From Hydractinia symbiolongicarpus (taxonomy: Eukaryota > Cnidaria > Hydrozoa > Anthoathecata > Hydractiniidae): DNA of 64,000 bases. Below, one piece after another: positions 43,701 to 55,270 of this stretch. The stretch covers positions 27,156,001 to 27,220,000 of the forward strand of contig NC_079883.1 of assembly GCF_029227915.1 (NCBI RefSeq), read 5' to 3'. Position 1 is the first letter of the stretch, and every line of letters begins with the position of its first letter. Below the pieces are notes generated by a model that made no database searches, was not told the origin of the DNA, and worked only from the letters and a program-made list of their open reading frames with translations. The translations under genes and the position numbers were made by a program.

Positions 43701-45827
43701 AACAAAAACAAAACAATGACAACAACAACAACAACAACAACAACAACGATGAGGACGATAGCAATCAAAACAACACCAACAACAAAACCAAAACAATGAC
43801 AACAACAACAACAACAACAACAATGACAGCAAAATGAATCGACAACAACAGCAACTTACTTTTCCTTTATTTTCGAGTAGTTGAGTGACAATACTTTCAA
43901 GTCGTTTGCATCTTGTTCTTAGAGAGTAATTTTCAATTTCCATTTGTTCCATACGATTATTATTTTCGAGTAGATGGAAGATGTGGCCATTTTTATCTTT
44001 CACGTTCTATAAAAAACAAGTTTAATACCCAATCAATACGTCAGAGTAAAGATGTAGGGGGAGAGATCCCGTACTGGCGTCCTGTTTAACATAGACTTTT
44101 GTTATGCAATGCATATAATGGGATGAGCATGGCGTCATTAATCATCCCAATGACGTCCTTCTAGTATTCTGCAGTTATATCAATGGAAGGGTGGTTTTTC
44201 TATACTTCATTCGGTAAAATAAGTACGTTCCTCGCAAATAGGATGTCCTTTTTTGTCCCATTAAACTACTTTCATGTTAAACCAGTACCAATTTATTACA
44301 CACATGTGCCAAGAATCAAGATTATACCATACATAGCACGGGAAAAACTGAATTATTTTTCGGAGGGAGAAAAGTATCCACTATTAAAATATGTGACGTC
44401 ATATCTTATTACAGTGACGTCATAAGATTCATATATGGTCTGGAAAGAACTTTTTATCAATATATTTGATAACTCTGTTAGGTATCATGATTGGTTTTAA
44501 GTAGTTCAACATATATAGCCTGTGTGTAACCCCTCTAACCTCAACCCCAGGGCTTCTATATCTCTTTTTAATACATGGTCAGTAATTAAACAAACAGCCG
44601 TAATTTCGCGGTGTTGTTGACGGATAGTCTCAAAGTTTTCTTCTTTTTCGCGTCATGGCAGAACAAGAAACAAATGCCCTGGGTGAAGGTTTTCCTCCTT
44701 TTCTTTCCCCGGTGCTACACAAGTCAAAAAACACCCTTTAAAGGAAAATACATGATACTGGTTTTCACGTAAAGGCGAATTTTTTCTGACTATAAATAAA
44801 CAAAACGTAGTACTATTACAGCTGAATCCTTCGTGAGAGCTAGGAGGATAGAAATAATCTATTTCTATCCTCTTCTAGGTGAGAGCATAAGTTTATATAC
44901 ACTTTTGATGGTATTGAACATTTTTTCGGCAGTTCAAACATGCCGAAACAATAACATGTAGAGATAATAATGGACTCTTGCTAAGAAAACTATTTTAGAA
45001 ATATATTAATATCATTAAATTAAAGATAAGAAATTTGATAGCAGCTTTTTTAGATCAAGATTGCGGTATGAAGACTGAGAAAAATAAATTTTCAAGGTGA
45101 TGCATGAAGGATAAATTGATTTAGCACGTTGTTTCTGGATGTGAGACCAAATTCATTAGTTACATCTGACGTGACAAATTTTTTTTGCTTCACGCGAAAA
45201 CAACTGTTTAAAATAAAAGTTTATAAATTAAATATCTCATCCTCAATCCGCAGTTTTTCTTTTTTGTTTTTTAATTTTACAAGAAAAGAAATCCTCCTGG
45301 AAGGAAAGGTGAAAAGAAAGGTGTGTTTGATAGAAGACTGATTGTTTTTCGGGCGTTTTCTCGTCTACAGATGCGGGGGAAAATCTTATTGCAAAAAAGA
45401 TGTAAAAATGCATCGAATTCCGTTACGTGTCGTTCGAAGTTTTCACAACAACTAACACATACGTAACGAATAGATTCTTTCAATGACAGTATCATTCCCA
45501 TTGGTTTTGATCTTGGAAGTACCTACCACACACTTCCTTGTGGATCTTTGTTTTTATTGAGCTTTACATTTCCACTGTTGAATTTTTACCAATCTCTTAA
45601 GCTAAACCAAAAAGTGTCTAAAAGCTTAAGCTTTTAGACACTTTTCCTATAAACGCTAGTTAGGGCAAATTAAACATAATTGTACACCCCCTTACCGTTT
45701 CACTGTGTACTTTTTTTAACCCGTGTTGTGAAACTTTATCAAAATCTCCAGAAAGTCTGCCATCTCCATCATATTTGAGACGTGATACTTTAGATTCTTC
45801 TTCCTCCAAAGAATGTGATCGCTTCAT
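42153..45827 (-). CDS. ATF7IP/MCAF-like chromatin cofactor, three exons
   Basis: Exons 45827-45696, 44006-43860 and 43541-42153, all phase 0 and GT-AG, give 555 aa. The N terminus (MKRSHSLEEEESKVSRLKYD) resembles a nuclear localisation start. Residues 45-93 form a probable coiled coil with ENNNRMEQMEIENYSLRTRC. The middle is disordered, rich in Pro, Ser, Tyr and charge. Residues 436-537 form a fibronectin type III domain whose ALPLPMSCNIDKLK and KFAVCAVDIYGRFG segments match the characteristic C-terminal FN3 domain of ATF7IP/MCAF (windei in Drosophila). That family binds and stabilises the H3K9 methyltransferase SETDB1 in the nucleus, and its FN3 domain contacts MBD1 and other silencing factors. 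The protein is much shorter than human ATF7IP (about 1270 aa, from memory), nearer ATF7IP2. The intron before the last exon holds a CAA microsatellite. Family assignment rests mainly on the FN3 domain; SETDB1 binding is inference. Confidence 0.85.
43573..43850. repeat. (CAA)n microsatellite with a duplicated 55-60-bp interruption
   Basis: Runs of AAC/ACA triplets fill the second intron of the ATF7IP-like gene. The interruption CGATGAGGACGATAGCAATC followed by AAAACAACACCAA occurs twice (about 43598 and 43746), so a larger unit was duplicated. The Leu/Val-rich frames on the minus strand come from this repeat. Confidence 0.92.
44537..44690. repeat. foldback element copy with a longer centre
   Basis: CCTCAACCCCAGGGCTTCTA at the left and AATGCCCTGGGTGAAGGTT at the right, in ATF7IP-like intron 1. 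The roughly 110-bp centre is unlike other copies. Confidence 0.65.
44844..44873. repeat. inverted repeat, 13-bp arms
   Basis: GAGGATAGAAATA and TATTTCTATCCTC separated by ATC, in intron 1 of the ATF7IP-like gene. Confidence 0.8.
45610..45645. repeat. perfect 36-bp palindrome in ATF7IP-like intron 1
   Basis: Left arm AAAAGTGTCTAAAAGCTT (45610-45627) is exactly the reverse complement of the right arm, with no spacer. It lies about 50 bp downstream (in gene direction) of the first exon's splice donor. Confidence 0.92.
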
Positions 45828-48800
45828 CCTGTTTCTATATATACGTTTTAAATTTATATGTTTACTCCCTAAAGAAGAAAATAGAGCTCGTCACAGCATG
45901 TTTACTATATCATGTCGAATATTTCGCAGCGTGTAAACCGAACTTAAAATGAAAGCAAGAAATATATATAAATAATAAATACGAATTATTAAAAATAGCT
46001 ACTAATAATTCAATATGGTGCGCGATTTACCCTGTGTTGTTTTTCAAATTTATATTTATAGATCTGCACGCTTTTTTGTTTTTATAAGAACATTTTTATT
46101 AGAACACAAGTTTCAGATTTTGCTGAAATAAGAATACCATCAAGGTGCGATGTTTATTAAAACTAAGCACAGTCTGAATTTTCCCATAAAATAATAACAA
46201 TCAAGAAGGGGGATGGTTTTAAAATTCGTTCTCAAGCTACTGAAATATCTTTGTTTGCAATCGTTTCATTCCTCATGGTATAGAAACATTTTCCACACGT
46301 AGAGAACTTTCGATTCAAATTCAAAATAACAACAAATTACGGCTAAATCTTCTAAAGTTGTGTTCTTTAAGAACAAACTACGAACAAGACTAAAAGAAAT
46401 AAGAACAGCCATCCTCAGGTCAGATTTTACTGATGCTTTTTTACACTAAAAACGACAAAAGATAAAAAAGTAAAATGAAAAACAAAAGATTAAGAGAATT
46501 CTATAGTTCCATAACGTGATTTAATTTTCACTGTAAATGCCATTAATATCAACATTTTCTGCAGTGGTGCATCATATTTTCTGGTTATGTAAACTCTTTT
46601 AATTTTTTTTCAAAATCAGTCTACCTCAAATCATTGTTGGAATGAACCTTTACATGTATACAATGAAGCAATGTTTGTTGTGGATTTATTCTCGTTTCCA
46701 GAGCTTTTTCAAATAAAACCAGATTTTGTCTCAAAGAGCTAAATATTAGCCCTGCCATTTGTTTTTTTATTTTGTTCTTATTTTTAATTATATAAGTCGC
46801 GTCGTTCTCATGAAAATAAGTTTAAAGAAAAAATAAGGTAAAAAATGTAAGAGAAAAGAGAATAAGGGATAGAGAAATAGCAAATCAAAAATTTGCAAAT
46901 CAAAATAGTTGAAAGTTAAATAAATAGTACAAATAGCAATGGAATTAAAAATAAAAACTAATTTTGGAAAAATACAAATTAATAATATGACATACACCAT
47001 TCTAGCAAATTTTCATCTTTTTCCTCATCAAAATCTCCCACTCAGACATAATAAGCGTGTCTGATTTACTACTGCTATATCATTCGATAATTGTCTTTTA
47101 ATCTTTTATGAAATCAATCTTTTTTCTCATTGGTTTAAACTTAGATTCATGTGGTGAAGTATATTAAATCCAGCCTGTTACTACGGGAAAAAAATGGCAG
47201 ACTGTTTAAATTTTAAAACAGCTTTCGTCACAGGACATCCATGGAACAACGCAGTGCAAAGCAATGTTCAAACAGTGTCATTGGAAATTGTGAATGCAAA
47301 CCTGGTTGTTACATCCGAATAAAAGGTATGTAAAAAATTGAGAGGATTTTTAATAAGCAATAAAAACCATGTGGCGTTTAAAATTTCGTCATTTTTTAAT
47401 AATTTAAACCCTAAAATTGATAAAGTTTTCTTATCTTGTTCTGTTGAAATACACACCAGACAAAAGTATCATAAAAGGAAGAAAATGCTAGTTGGTCACG
47501 TGATGCTAATGCCTTCGTTATGTGTCAATATTATTACTATTATTAATTCTATTTTAGACACTTTTTCTTTCTAATAATATATTATCGGTAAGACTTTAAT
47601 TAATAATTAATCATATAAACAATTAATTAATTTAAACTCAAAATTTGACGAAGAGGGAGGTCAGCAAAAACCAGACAATAATCACTTTGTTCAACTATCA
47701 TAAAATGTCACATCTACACATAACCAATCACTTGAGTCATTTTTACGAATTTTGGTAAATTTGTGGTAAATTTTAAATTTATAATTCTAATATTTCTAAT
47801 TTGTGAAATTATAATGGCCGTTATTTAGCTTAAATCATTAATTATTATTTTTTTCAAGAAAAGTTTATTCCATAAATGTGGTTGTTTTTCACTACACTGA
47901 AGTTTTTATGTTTATGGTGATTATTCTTGTGTTGTTGTTATTTTTCTTAATTCATCCTTACAAAGCTGGTCTTTTATAAAGAAAAAATGTTTCTTTTTTG
48001 TTTTTTTTAACATGTGATTTATAGTTAAAGGCTTATTAAATTATTAGATTTTTCAATGTAACTTTCAACTGTAGTCGTATGAATTTAAAGTACATTTTAG
48101 TCAAGGGTTAGGTGGGGCTTCTTTTGTCATGAAGGTTCATAAATTTACAATCTTGTGCGTCCTACTGAAAAACGTGACTATGGCTCTACCTTTTTTTAAT
48201 ATGTTTAGCAGAATTTCTAGTAGCAATTTTCTTTTTCTGTACTCTTTTTTGTAAACACCCCTTAAATTTTCTCTTGTTTTAAACTTTTATTATAAATTGT
48301 GGATGTACACTTACAAGGTACCTACACAACTCTTATATTTTTTTTTAATTAGATTTATAAGTTTACATTATTCTACCTGCAAATTCTGCAAATTCTGCAA
48401 ATTCTGCAAATTCTAAAACTGCCTCCCTCCTTCTTAATTCTAATGCTTATGTACCTGATGAACGCAACTGGTTTGACTCAAGTTTAAGTGTGGTACAAAC
48501 AACGTTACAGAGAAGGAGAGCGGGGATTCGTTAAATAAACTAAAAGGCAGGCGTTATAACTGCAGTCTAGAATTTCCTTCTTAAAGAAATTACAGATACA
48601 CATATGAAGCTAACATTCTGGTCTTGATAAAACTTTGGAGATAAAGAAACCATCTTATTAGTTAAAAAAAAAACAATTATTTTAAAGTTTGACCTACGAA
48701 TACACCATTAATCAACTCCAATTAATTACAGCTAGCAGAATGGATCTATAATTCCAAGATCCATAAAACACTGCATGTCCTCTTTCAATACTTAACGGAT

Positions 48801-49614
48801 CTATATATGTGATTTTCCTCATAAGGTATCAATGACTCTACTGGTGGCACAAGAGAACGCAATAAGCTCCTGCCATTTTCATTTAACTCAATCCTTCCGT
48901 TCTATCAAACAAAAAAGGAAATTGATTTAAAATTAAAATTTATGCTAACTGAAACTTGCATTGAATAATCTTTTTGAATTGATATAGCTAACTGTGAACA
49001 GTTACGATCAACGAGTTTTGTATTCATCAAGATTGGAAATATTCAATACATTGACCTTTACATCGTGGAATTTCTGTTATAAATCCATGTTTAAAGTTAT
49101 ATACCAAAAACGAAAAATATTATCAAACTATTGATTACAAGTTCAAGAATTTCTTCAGTCCTTTTAGCATATTCTTTCTCTCTCTTCAACTAATGGTTGA
49201 TTTCACCATAACCTTTTCTTTATAAGACTTTTGTACATAAGTTCTGCACCAATATAGTTTTAATTTGCTATATCCATTTTTATTATTGTCTTCAAATTTA
49301 TAGAAAAACGTTGTCAAACCTTTTTTATTGCAGTTTCATATTTAATATTTTTAACATTAGATTTATTGTCGCAGCTAATAAATTTTGTCTTCGGAGGCAA
49401 TAGATCGATTTTTTTACATAAAAAAATGTTAATCGGTTTAACAGTTGTAAAATTTAAAATTTTTTCAGGAAGTGAGGATAGGAATTAGGATGATCCAAAG
49501 TGATCCTATATTAAAAAGCATTCTTTGTGATGAAAATAAACGAATGGACGCCCGCTGGGTGGCTTCAAACTCTTTTTTTAGTGACAACAACATAAAAACT
49601 GCTTAGGAGCCTCT
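45828..49614. other. non-coding, no gene recognised
   Basis: The first few hundred bases should include the ATF7IP-like promoter and 5' UTR; an acceptor-like AACAG lies directly before its ATG. The rest is AT-rich. ORFs at 46788-47000 and 47268-47574 lack any motif. A 9-bp tandem repeat lies at 48379-48414. Confidence 0.4.
48379..48414. repeat. 9-bp tandem repeat TGCAAATTC, four copies
   Basis: Four exact or near-exact copies of TGCAAATTC in a row. Each holds an ATGCAAAT-like octamer relative, but no function is implied. Confidence 0.85.
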
Positions 49615-49620
49615 GTATAA

Positions 49621-49920
49621 TACTGGTAGCCTTGTGGTAAAGCGTTCGCTTCCAGTGCGGAAGGTCTTGGGTTCAAACCACGGCTAAGTCATGCCAGAGA
49701 CTGTAAATGTGTGAATCTGTCTTTTCTGCTTAGCGCTTAGCGTGAGAATAGGATTGATATCTTAGCTTGTCTAGTTGAGCGATTGCTGTGCTTGCACGAC
49801 TTTCGTAGCTCAAAATGGGAGCTTTAAATGTCCTTCGCAGGGCCCTCTTGGAAAGCAGCATCAATGGAAACTGAAGAAGCTATCCTGGGTAAATAATTTC
49901 AATAATACTAATAATAAAAA
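49621..49920 (+). repeat. tRNA-derived SINE, second family
   Basis: The head has GTAGCCTTGTGGTAAAGC (A-box-like, 49626-49643) and GGTTCAAACC (B box, 49670-49679), with AGCC and GGCT able to pair as part of an acceptor stem. The body contains GCTCAAAATGGGAGCTTTAA and CAGGGCCCTCTTGGAAAGCA, and the element ends in an AAT-rich tail. It differs from the SINE at 36121, though both share a GCTCAAAA-GAGC block and a later G/C-rich CCCT-CTGG segment, hinting at a common body. Confidence 0.75.
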
Positions 49921-50944
49921 TTTCTACACTCTTTTAAGATTGGGAAAGAAGTCGCTCAATGAAGATATTATGAAATGAAGACCCTAATGGAATTGGTGCC
50001 TTGTTTTTTGAAGAAACATAGTAGATACCAAACTCGTCCCCAATACTCCTTAGTTGTCTTTTTCTACACCGGCACTGAACTGAAAAATGGTCCTAATCTC
50101 GGTTAGTCAAGTGATTCACCCGAAAGGCAATGAAATGCTTCATATGAAAGCCATGACCAGCGTCATCTTCTTTGTCTGAACAATGATTTTCCTCATGCTT
50201 GCAACTTCTTAGGATAGGAGAAAAATCTATTTCAAGAAGCCTCCTGTTAAAACTTTATAACTCCAATTAAAATGCAGTCACTTTTTGATGTTTTTTAATG
50301 ACTTGTCATTAGGGTACGTCGTAGTTGTTGCATATCAACTTGTATGGTAAGTGGTATCAAGCAAGCAAGAAGGAAGAAGGAAGAAATCGACAAATCCACT
50401 TCCCTTACTATCATAACATGAGGGATGTGTTTATGGTGGTTGTATAAGCTCAAAACTTTTTCTACTTTTTTCGAGGCTCTGGGAACGAGATTGATACTAT
50501 TGCTTTATCATGACTGTAAATAATTCCAATACATTTTTTGTTTGCTTCATTTAACCTGGTGTCCAGCTATATTCTTTAACTGATGTAAGAATTAACGATA
50601 GTCCATTCGAATTGAAGCAGTGCCTTTAAAAGTAAAACATACACTTTTAAATACGGTAGAAAGTAAGGGGGTCGAGCTTATATTTGTTAGGAAAGTTTTT
50701 ACTTTTGAGATTGAGATCCGTTTAAGTTTAGGTGGATGTAAAGAAAAGATAAATTGACAGAAGAGCGAACACCATTGATGCATGGAAAAACGTGCCGGTT
50801 ATCTGTCTGCTTCATATAAAAAAAAATTATTCAGAAATGACTAATTTTGTAGACAAATGCTTATTGTGTTCTTTTGGTCTCTCTAAGGCGTTTTTAATTA
50901 ACACCACCTATAGATATGAGAAAAGGCGTGATTTACTAGTGTTT
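49921..50944. other. non-coding
   Basis: No gene recognised. A partial foldback right arm (GGCTCTGGGAACGAGATTGA) lies near 50473. Confidence 0.4.
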
Positions 50945-50970
50945 TTTTTTTCTCAGACATTTCCTGAGAC

Positions 50971-51198
50971 ATGAAAAATAAAAAAGAGAATGTAGAAATC
51001 AAGTCACGTAAAGTACTTTGGAGATTTTTTCCCCATGATTTTCAGCTACTAATTGTAATTCTTTGGTTGTTGTTATTTTTTGTTTTGATAGCGTTGACCA
51101 ATGTCCTTCATTTATTTGTTATTGAAAACGAGGTTGTTCCCCTCATCAAAGAAAAACAAAAAGAATTTCTAAAAGCTAAACTTTATTGCATTTTTTAA
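50971..51198 (+). CDS. possible first coding exon with a membrane anchor
   Basis: An excellent acceptor (ten T then TCTCAG at 50955) is followed 15 bp later by ATG. The 75-codon frame has a basic N terminus (MKNKKENVEIKSRKVLWRFF), one hydrophobic helix (LLIVILWLLLFFVLIALTNV) and a charged, possibly coiled-coil stretch (EVVPLIKEKQKEFLKAKL). This is the layout of a type II membrane protein start. No clear in-frame GT donor is visible except a weak GAG|GTTGTT near 51133, so the frame may simply end at 51198. It could belong to the same plus-strand gene as the fibrinogen-like exon at 57066, but 6 kb separates them and no linking exon was proved. Confidence 0.4.
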   Translation: MKNKKENVEIKSRKVLWRFFPHDFQLLIVILWLLLFFVLIALTNVLHLFVIENEVVPLIKEKQKEFLKAKLYCIF

Positions 51199-51350
51199 TA
51201 CACACAAAATAAGACTAACGCTAAGTACCTGGCTGACATAAATCATAGTTTTAAGGATCACCGCACTGTACCTCATAACTCGCCAACGTTTTAATTTACA
51301 TATTACCTGATTTATCACTCAATTTAAATATTAAATTTTATGAAAAATTA

Positions 51351-51525
51351 GCTTTGTTTCCAGGACTCTTTGTCTCGGACGACCTTGGGATGGAAGTTGA
51401 TGAAAACATTCTACCATACATCTCGCTGTACTAAAATTTGAGGGGTCTTTTAACGAATCGTTTTTTCTCCCAACAATTAAAGGCTTCGTTTTGGGGGATG
51501 AAAAAAGGTTTGAGAACTAGGTTGG
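51351..51525. repeat. foldback element copy, diverged
   Basis: Left GCTTTGTTTCCAGGACTCTT and TGTCTCGGACGACC; right AAAAAGGTTTGAGAACTAGG then TTGGG. Family match but with many changes. Confidence 0.6.
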
Positions 51526-54500
51526 GACAAATACAACGTACAGAATCAAAATTACTTTCGTTGTAGGGTCCTCCATCTTGTTCACCTTGTTGCACTGTAC
51601 AATAAGTCCAAAATTAGCAATGGCGGAAAGCCCGTGCAATATCAGCAAATCTTGATAAGGTATGGAAATGTGGAGTTCAGTCATTTTTTCATTTTTCTAG
51701 CCCCTTTGTGTTTCTGCATAGCTAACAAAGTAAGACACCTTGTTAACTAAGCTTTCTTTGACGGGACTACAAAATTAGGTTTCTTTATTTCCTCCGCCTT
51801 ACTGTTTCTATCTTTCCGTTTTTTCTCAATGTTGATAGTAAGAAAAGTACCAACGGCAGCAGAATTTAGTCACCCAATAAATAAGAACGTCACTTTAAAA
51901 TTAAGACGCTCAAAAAAATTTAAAGATTGGTGATTTACGAAATCTGTCAATAAAAAAGTAGTCGTGTCTAAATTGATTTGGAAAATACCCTGCGTGCATC
52001 AAGTCATGGGAATGAGGTTAAAATTTATTTGCCAAAGATGCCTGATCATCAATTCTTTGTATCTTTGGTCAGTTTGCCTTGCAAACAGTAATATGCTGTA
52101 CGTAACACTTACTTCTTGAGTGTCTTGCAAAAGTAAGGCTATTTGAAAGTAAGATGGTATGTATATATAACAAAATAGAAACTGTGACTGAGGGGACATA
52201 AATAACTTCACAGGAGATAATTACAAAGGTGACGTACAGTTTAGTATTTTTGAGGGCGGATTGGTGACCAAAGCTCTCGACATGCTAGATTATCCGAAGG
52301 GGAAAAAACGAATTGGAAATGAAATTGAAAACGTACGCGTGGCAGCAAGGAAATATTTTTTGTATTTGTTGACCGAGCTAAACTTTTATAAATCCATAAG
52401 TATAACCATTATTATATTCTTAGATTTCCCTTCGATTCTTAAAACGATACTAAAGTCAGAACATCAGCTTCACCATTTCTTTTTCCAAAACAAAAGGGTT
52501 CGTACCAACATAGGGCGTCTATAATTACTGCTATAAAGTTGATGACCATCTAATTCCTAATACCATAAGGGAATTAATATTGGCGGAAAATAATTTTCAA
52601 GAATTTTGCGACTTTTCGTAAAATTAGTGAAACTTAGTTATAAAAATTATGAAAAAGTATGCGAATTTCAACTTCAACAGACTTTATTTTATGCTCTTGA
52701 AATAGGTATAAATTAAGGGGAAAATTTCATCTAATTTTTTTCGCGAAATGTGCCAAATTTAATTCTTGCAAATTATTATGAATTACCAACTTTGCGAAAG
52801 TTAATTCTCTTAATGTATCAAAATGTAGCCGTACTTAAATATACTTGATTAAATAACACAAATAGTAACTTACATAAAAGAATTAGCTATCGTAAATATT
52901 TAATTCAGCCGCTATGTAATTGAAGGTTTTGAGATAAACTTTTCCTTCATTAAGACACTCTCGATAAGCGCGCTAAATAAAATCATCGGTAAAGGCGGCG
53001 CTTTTTTAATTAATTTTTACTTTAAAAAGAAAGGGGGGAGGAAAGCTTTGTTTGAATTTGTGCATCTTGTTGGACAAAGTAAGAAGTAGTTAAATTATGT
53101 CACACAAAGGAGTAAAAAATCTGCGAAAAGATAAGTGCTTTAAATTAGCCACGCCACACAATCAAGCATTTACGATATGCTATAATTGCAGATAAAAATA
53201 AAAAATAAAAATATTTTACGGTGGTTAATACCTGATTATCTTTTGACCGCTATCAGTTACCACTACACCAAGATTGAAGCTATCATTACACTAAGCAGAA
53301 ATATTTTGTTTTTTTGTGTATTAATGATGAATACTATTCAAGTAGGCAATAATACTAGAGAGCACCTTGTTGAATTGAATATGTCAGCGTGAGGCTTGGA
53401 TCCAGCTATTTCCTTTTTAATATACACAGTTTGGTACCTAACTGAAATTTTAAAAGCTCTCACTTAGACACTTTTTCATAATTGCGATAGCTAACCCCAC
53501 AAAGGGGATTCATAAGCACTACAAACCCACGTACTCCAAAAATATATGATGAAACCTCCTGTGTGCGTGCATTCTTTGGAAGCTAGTACCAGACCTCTTT
53601 GTTAATTTGAAAACAAAAAATTCATGTTGATTTTTTTTAATTTGTAAAACTTCTACATGAACGAGAAAAATCAATTAAAAGGGATTATCCTAACAACTTC
53701 CCTTACTAACTGCCTCAGATCGGAAAAAAAAAATGTTTGAAGAAAATAAAAAAATTGTTGAGACATGTTTTCGAAAACAACAAATATAACTATTACCCAC
53801 GTTTCTTGACTCAACAGACGATATACTTAAATAAAACGTAAATAATTTTGGTCTATTTTTGTTCGTGACTTTTAAATCCTTTGAAAGATTAATGTTTCTA
53901 AAATTTTCCCTTTCCTATCACTGCTACTGATCTTCATTGCAACAAAACAACTTGTGAGTTTTTAAAAGTTGCTCAATTTAATCTATGATCGTCGGACCTT
54001 AAAGATATACTCTGATTCTTCTGTAAGCTGCGCGTAGTCTTGCATTCCCTTCAAACAAATTTTAGGTTGCGAGCAAAAGTGCAGAGTGAAGTTTTTTTTT
54101 TCAACCTCAAAACTTCTCATGATATTACATTATTTAAACGTAAATAAATATGATTACTAGCTACCAACATGCACAAAATTTTATACCTAAGCTAAATATA
54201 TAAATTGAAGAATAAAAGGCAAAAATAAATAGTGGATGTAATTATTAACATTATAGCATGAATTAATTCGATGTGCAAACCTACCTGTGTCATCGATCTT
54301 ATTGTCAAATCAGCACCTCATCAAGATCAATTAAAACCATTTAAAAACCAGAAACAAAATCCGTACAGAAATAATAACAAAAAGCTTTAATTGGTAAGAT
54401 AAAAAAAATCATACGCCCTATAAAGGTCAAAATGTTATTAGCTGGGAATAAAATTATTATATATAAAATAAAGCACGAAAATCCGTATTAGTTTAAACAT

Positions 54501-55154
54501 TGAAACTGATTCCCTATTATAAAAGTGAACAACGAATCCAATGGAATGACGCAACTGTGCCGGTATAATATAATAGTGGGATACCTGCTAAATTTCTTTT
54601 ACAACGTTTTATATAGACACCCCTTCGCTAAGAAATGCTGTTAGATTTCTTGTGTTATAAAAAATTTATATTACCACAGCAGGGATAGGATCGGAAATTG
54701 AAAAGCGATTAATTTCACGGCGTTAAAACGTTATTATTGTTGAAAATAAATCGGATAAAAGACACAGCTTGAACTAACAATAGTTCAAGACTGTGCATAT
54801 TTTTTTTTGTTGTTTTCTTGCTTTTAAGTATTAAAAGAGGAAGAGTAAAAACGTGTTGCAAGCTATTATAAGTATCTTGCCACGCTAAGCAGCCATCATG
54901 AAATTCATCTTGCATCCTAGCGTGCACTCTCCACCTCCTTCTTTGTTCTTCTCCGGGGACATGTTTATTGCGTTTATTTTTTACTTTTTTATCTTAGCTT
55001 TATTTTTACGTGATATGTATTTTTATATTTTTTTAAATAAGTAATGGAAAGCCACCCAAGAGATTTGTGTGCACAGTTACCCCCTCCCTTTGATGTTTAT
55101 TATGAATCAAAGATGCAATAAAGTCTATCACTATATTGTTTTTAAGCTATTTCT

Positions 55155-55270
55155 CAACCTCGATCCCAGGTCTGTTTTACTTTTTGATATATGGGACGGC
55201 GAGAAAGAAACTAGTTCGTCTTGCTGTCCCGTTATAAACAAGAGACAAAGAGCCCAGGGGTGGAGGTTGG
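55155..55270. repeat. foldback element copy (CAACCTCG family), complete two-stem form
   Basis: Outer arms CAACCTCGATCCCAGG and CCCAGGGGTGGAGGTTGG; inner arms GGGACGGCGAG and CTTGCTGTCCC around AAAGAAACTAGTTCGT. This is the best-preserved copy and shows the two nested stems. Confidence 0.88.

Noticed and set aside
43537-44003. Long minus-strand Leu/Val/Cys-rich ORFs
   Set aside because: They translate the (CAA)n microsatellite in an intron. Only the 43860-44006 part is coding, in the ATF7IP-like frame.
49626-49690. Stand-alone tRNA gene
   Set aside because: Good A and B boxes but weak stems and a SINE-like body and tail.
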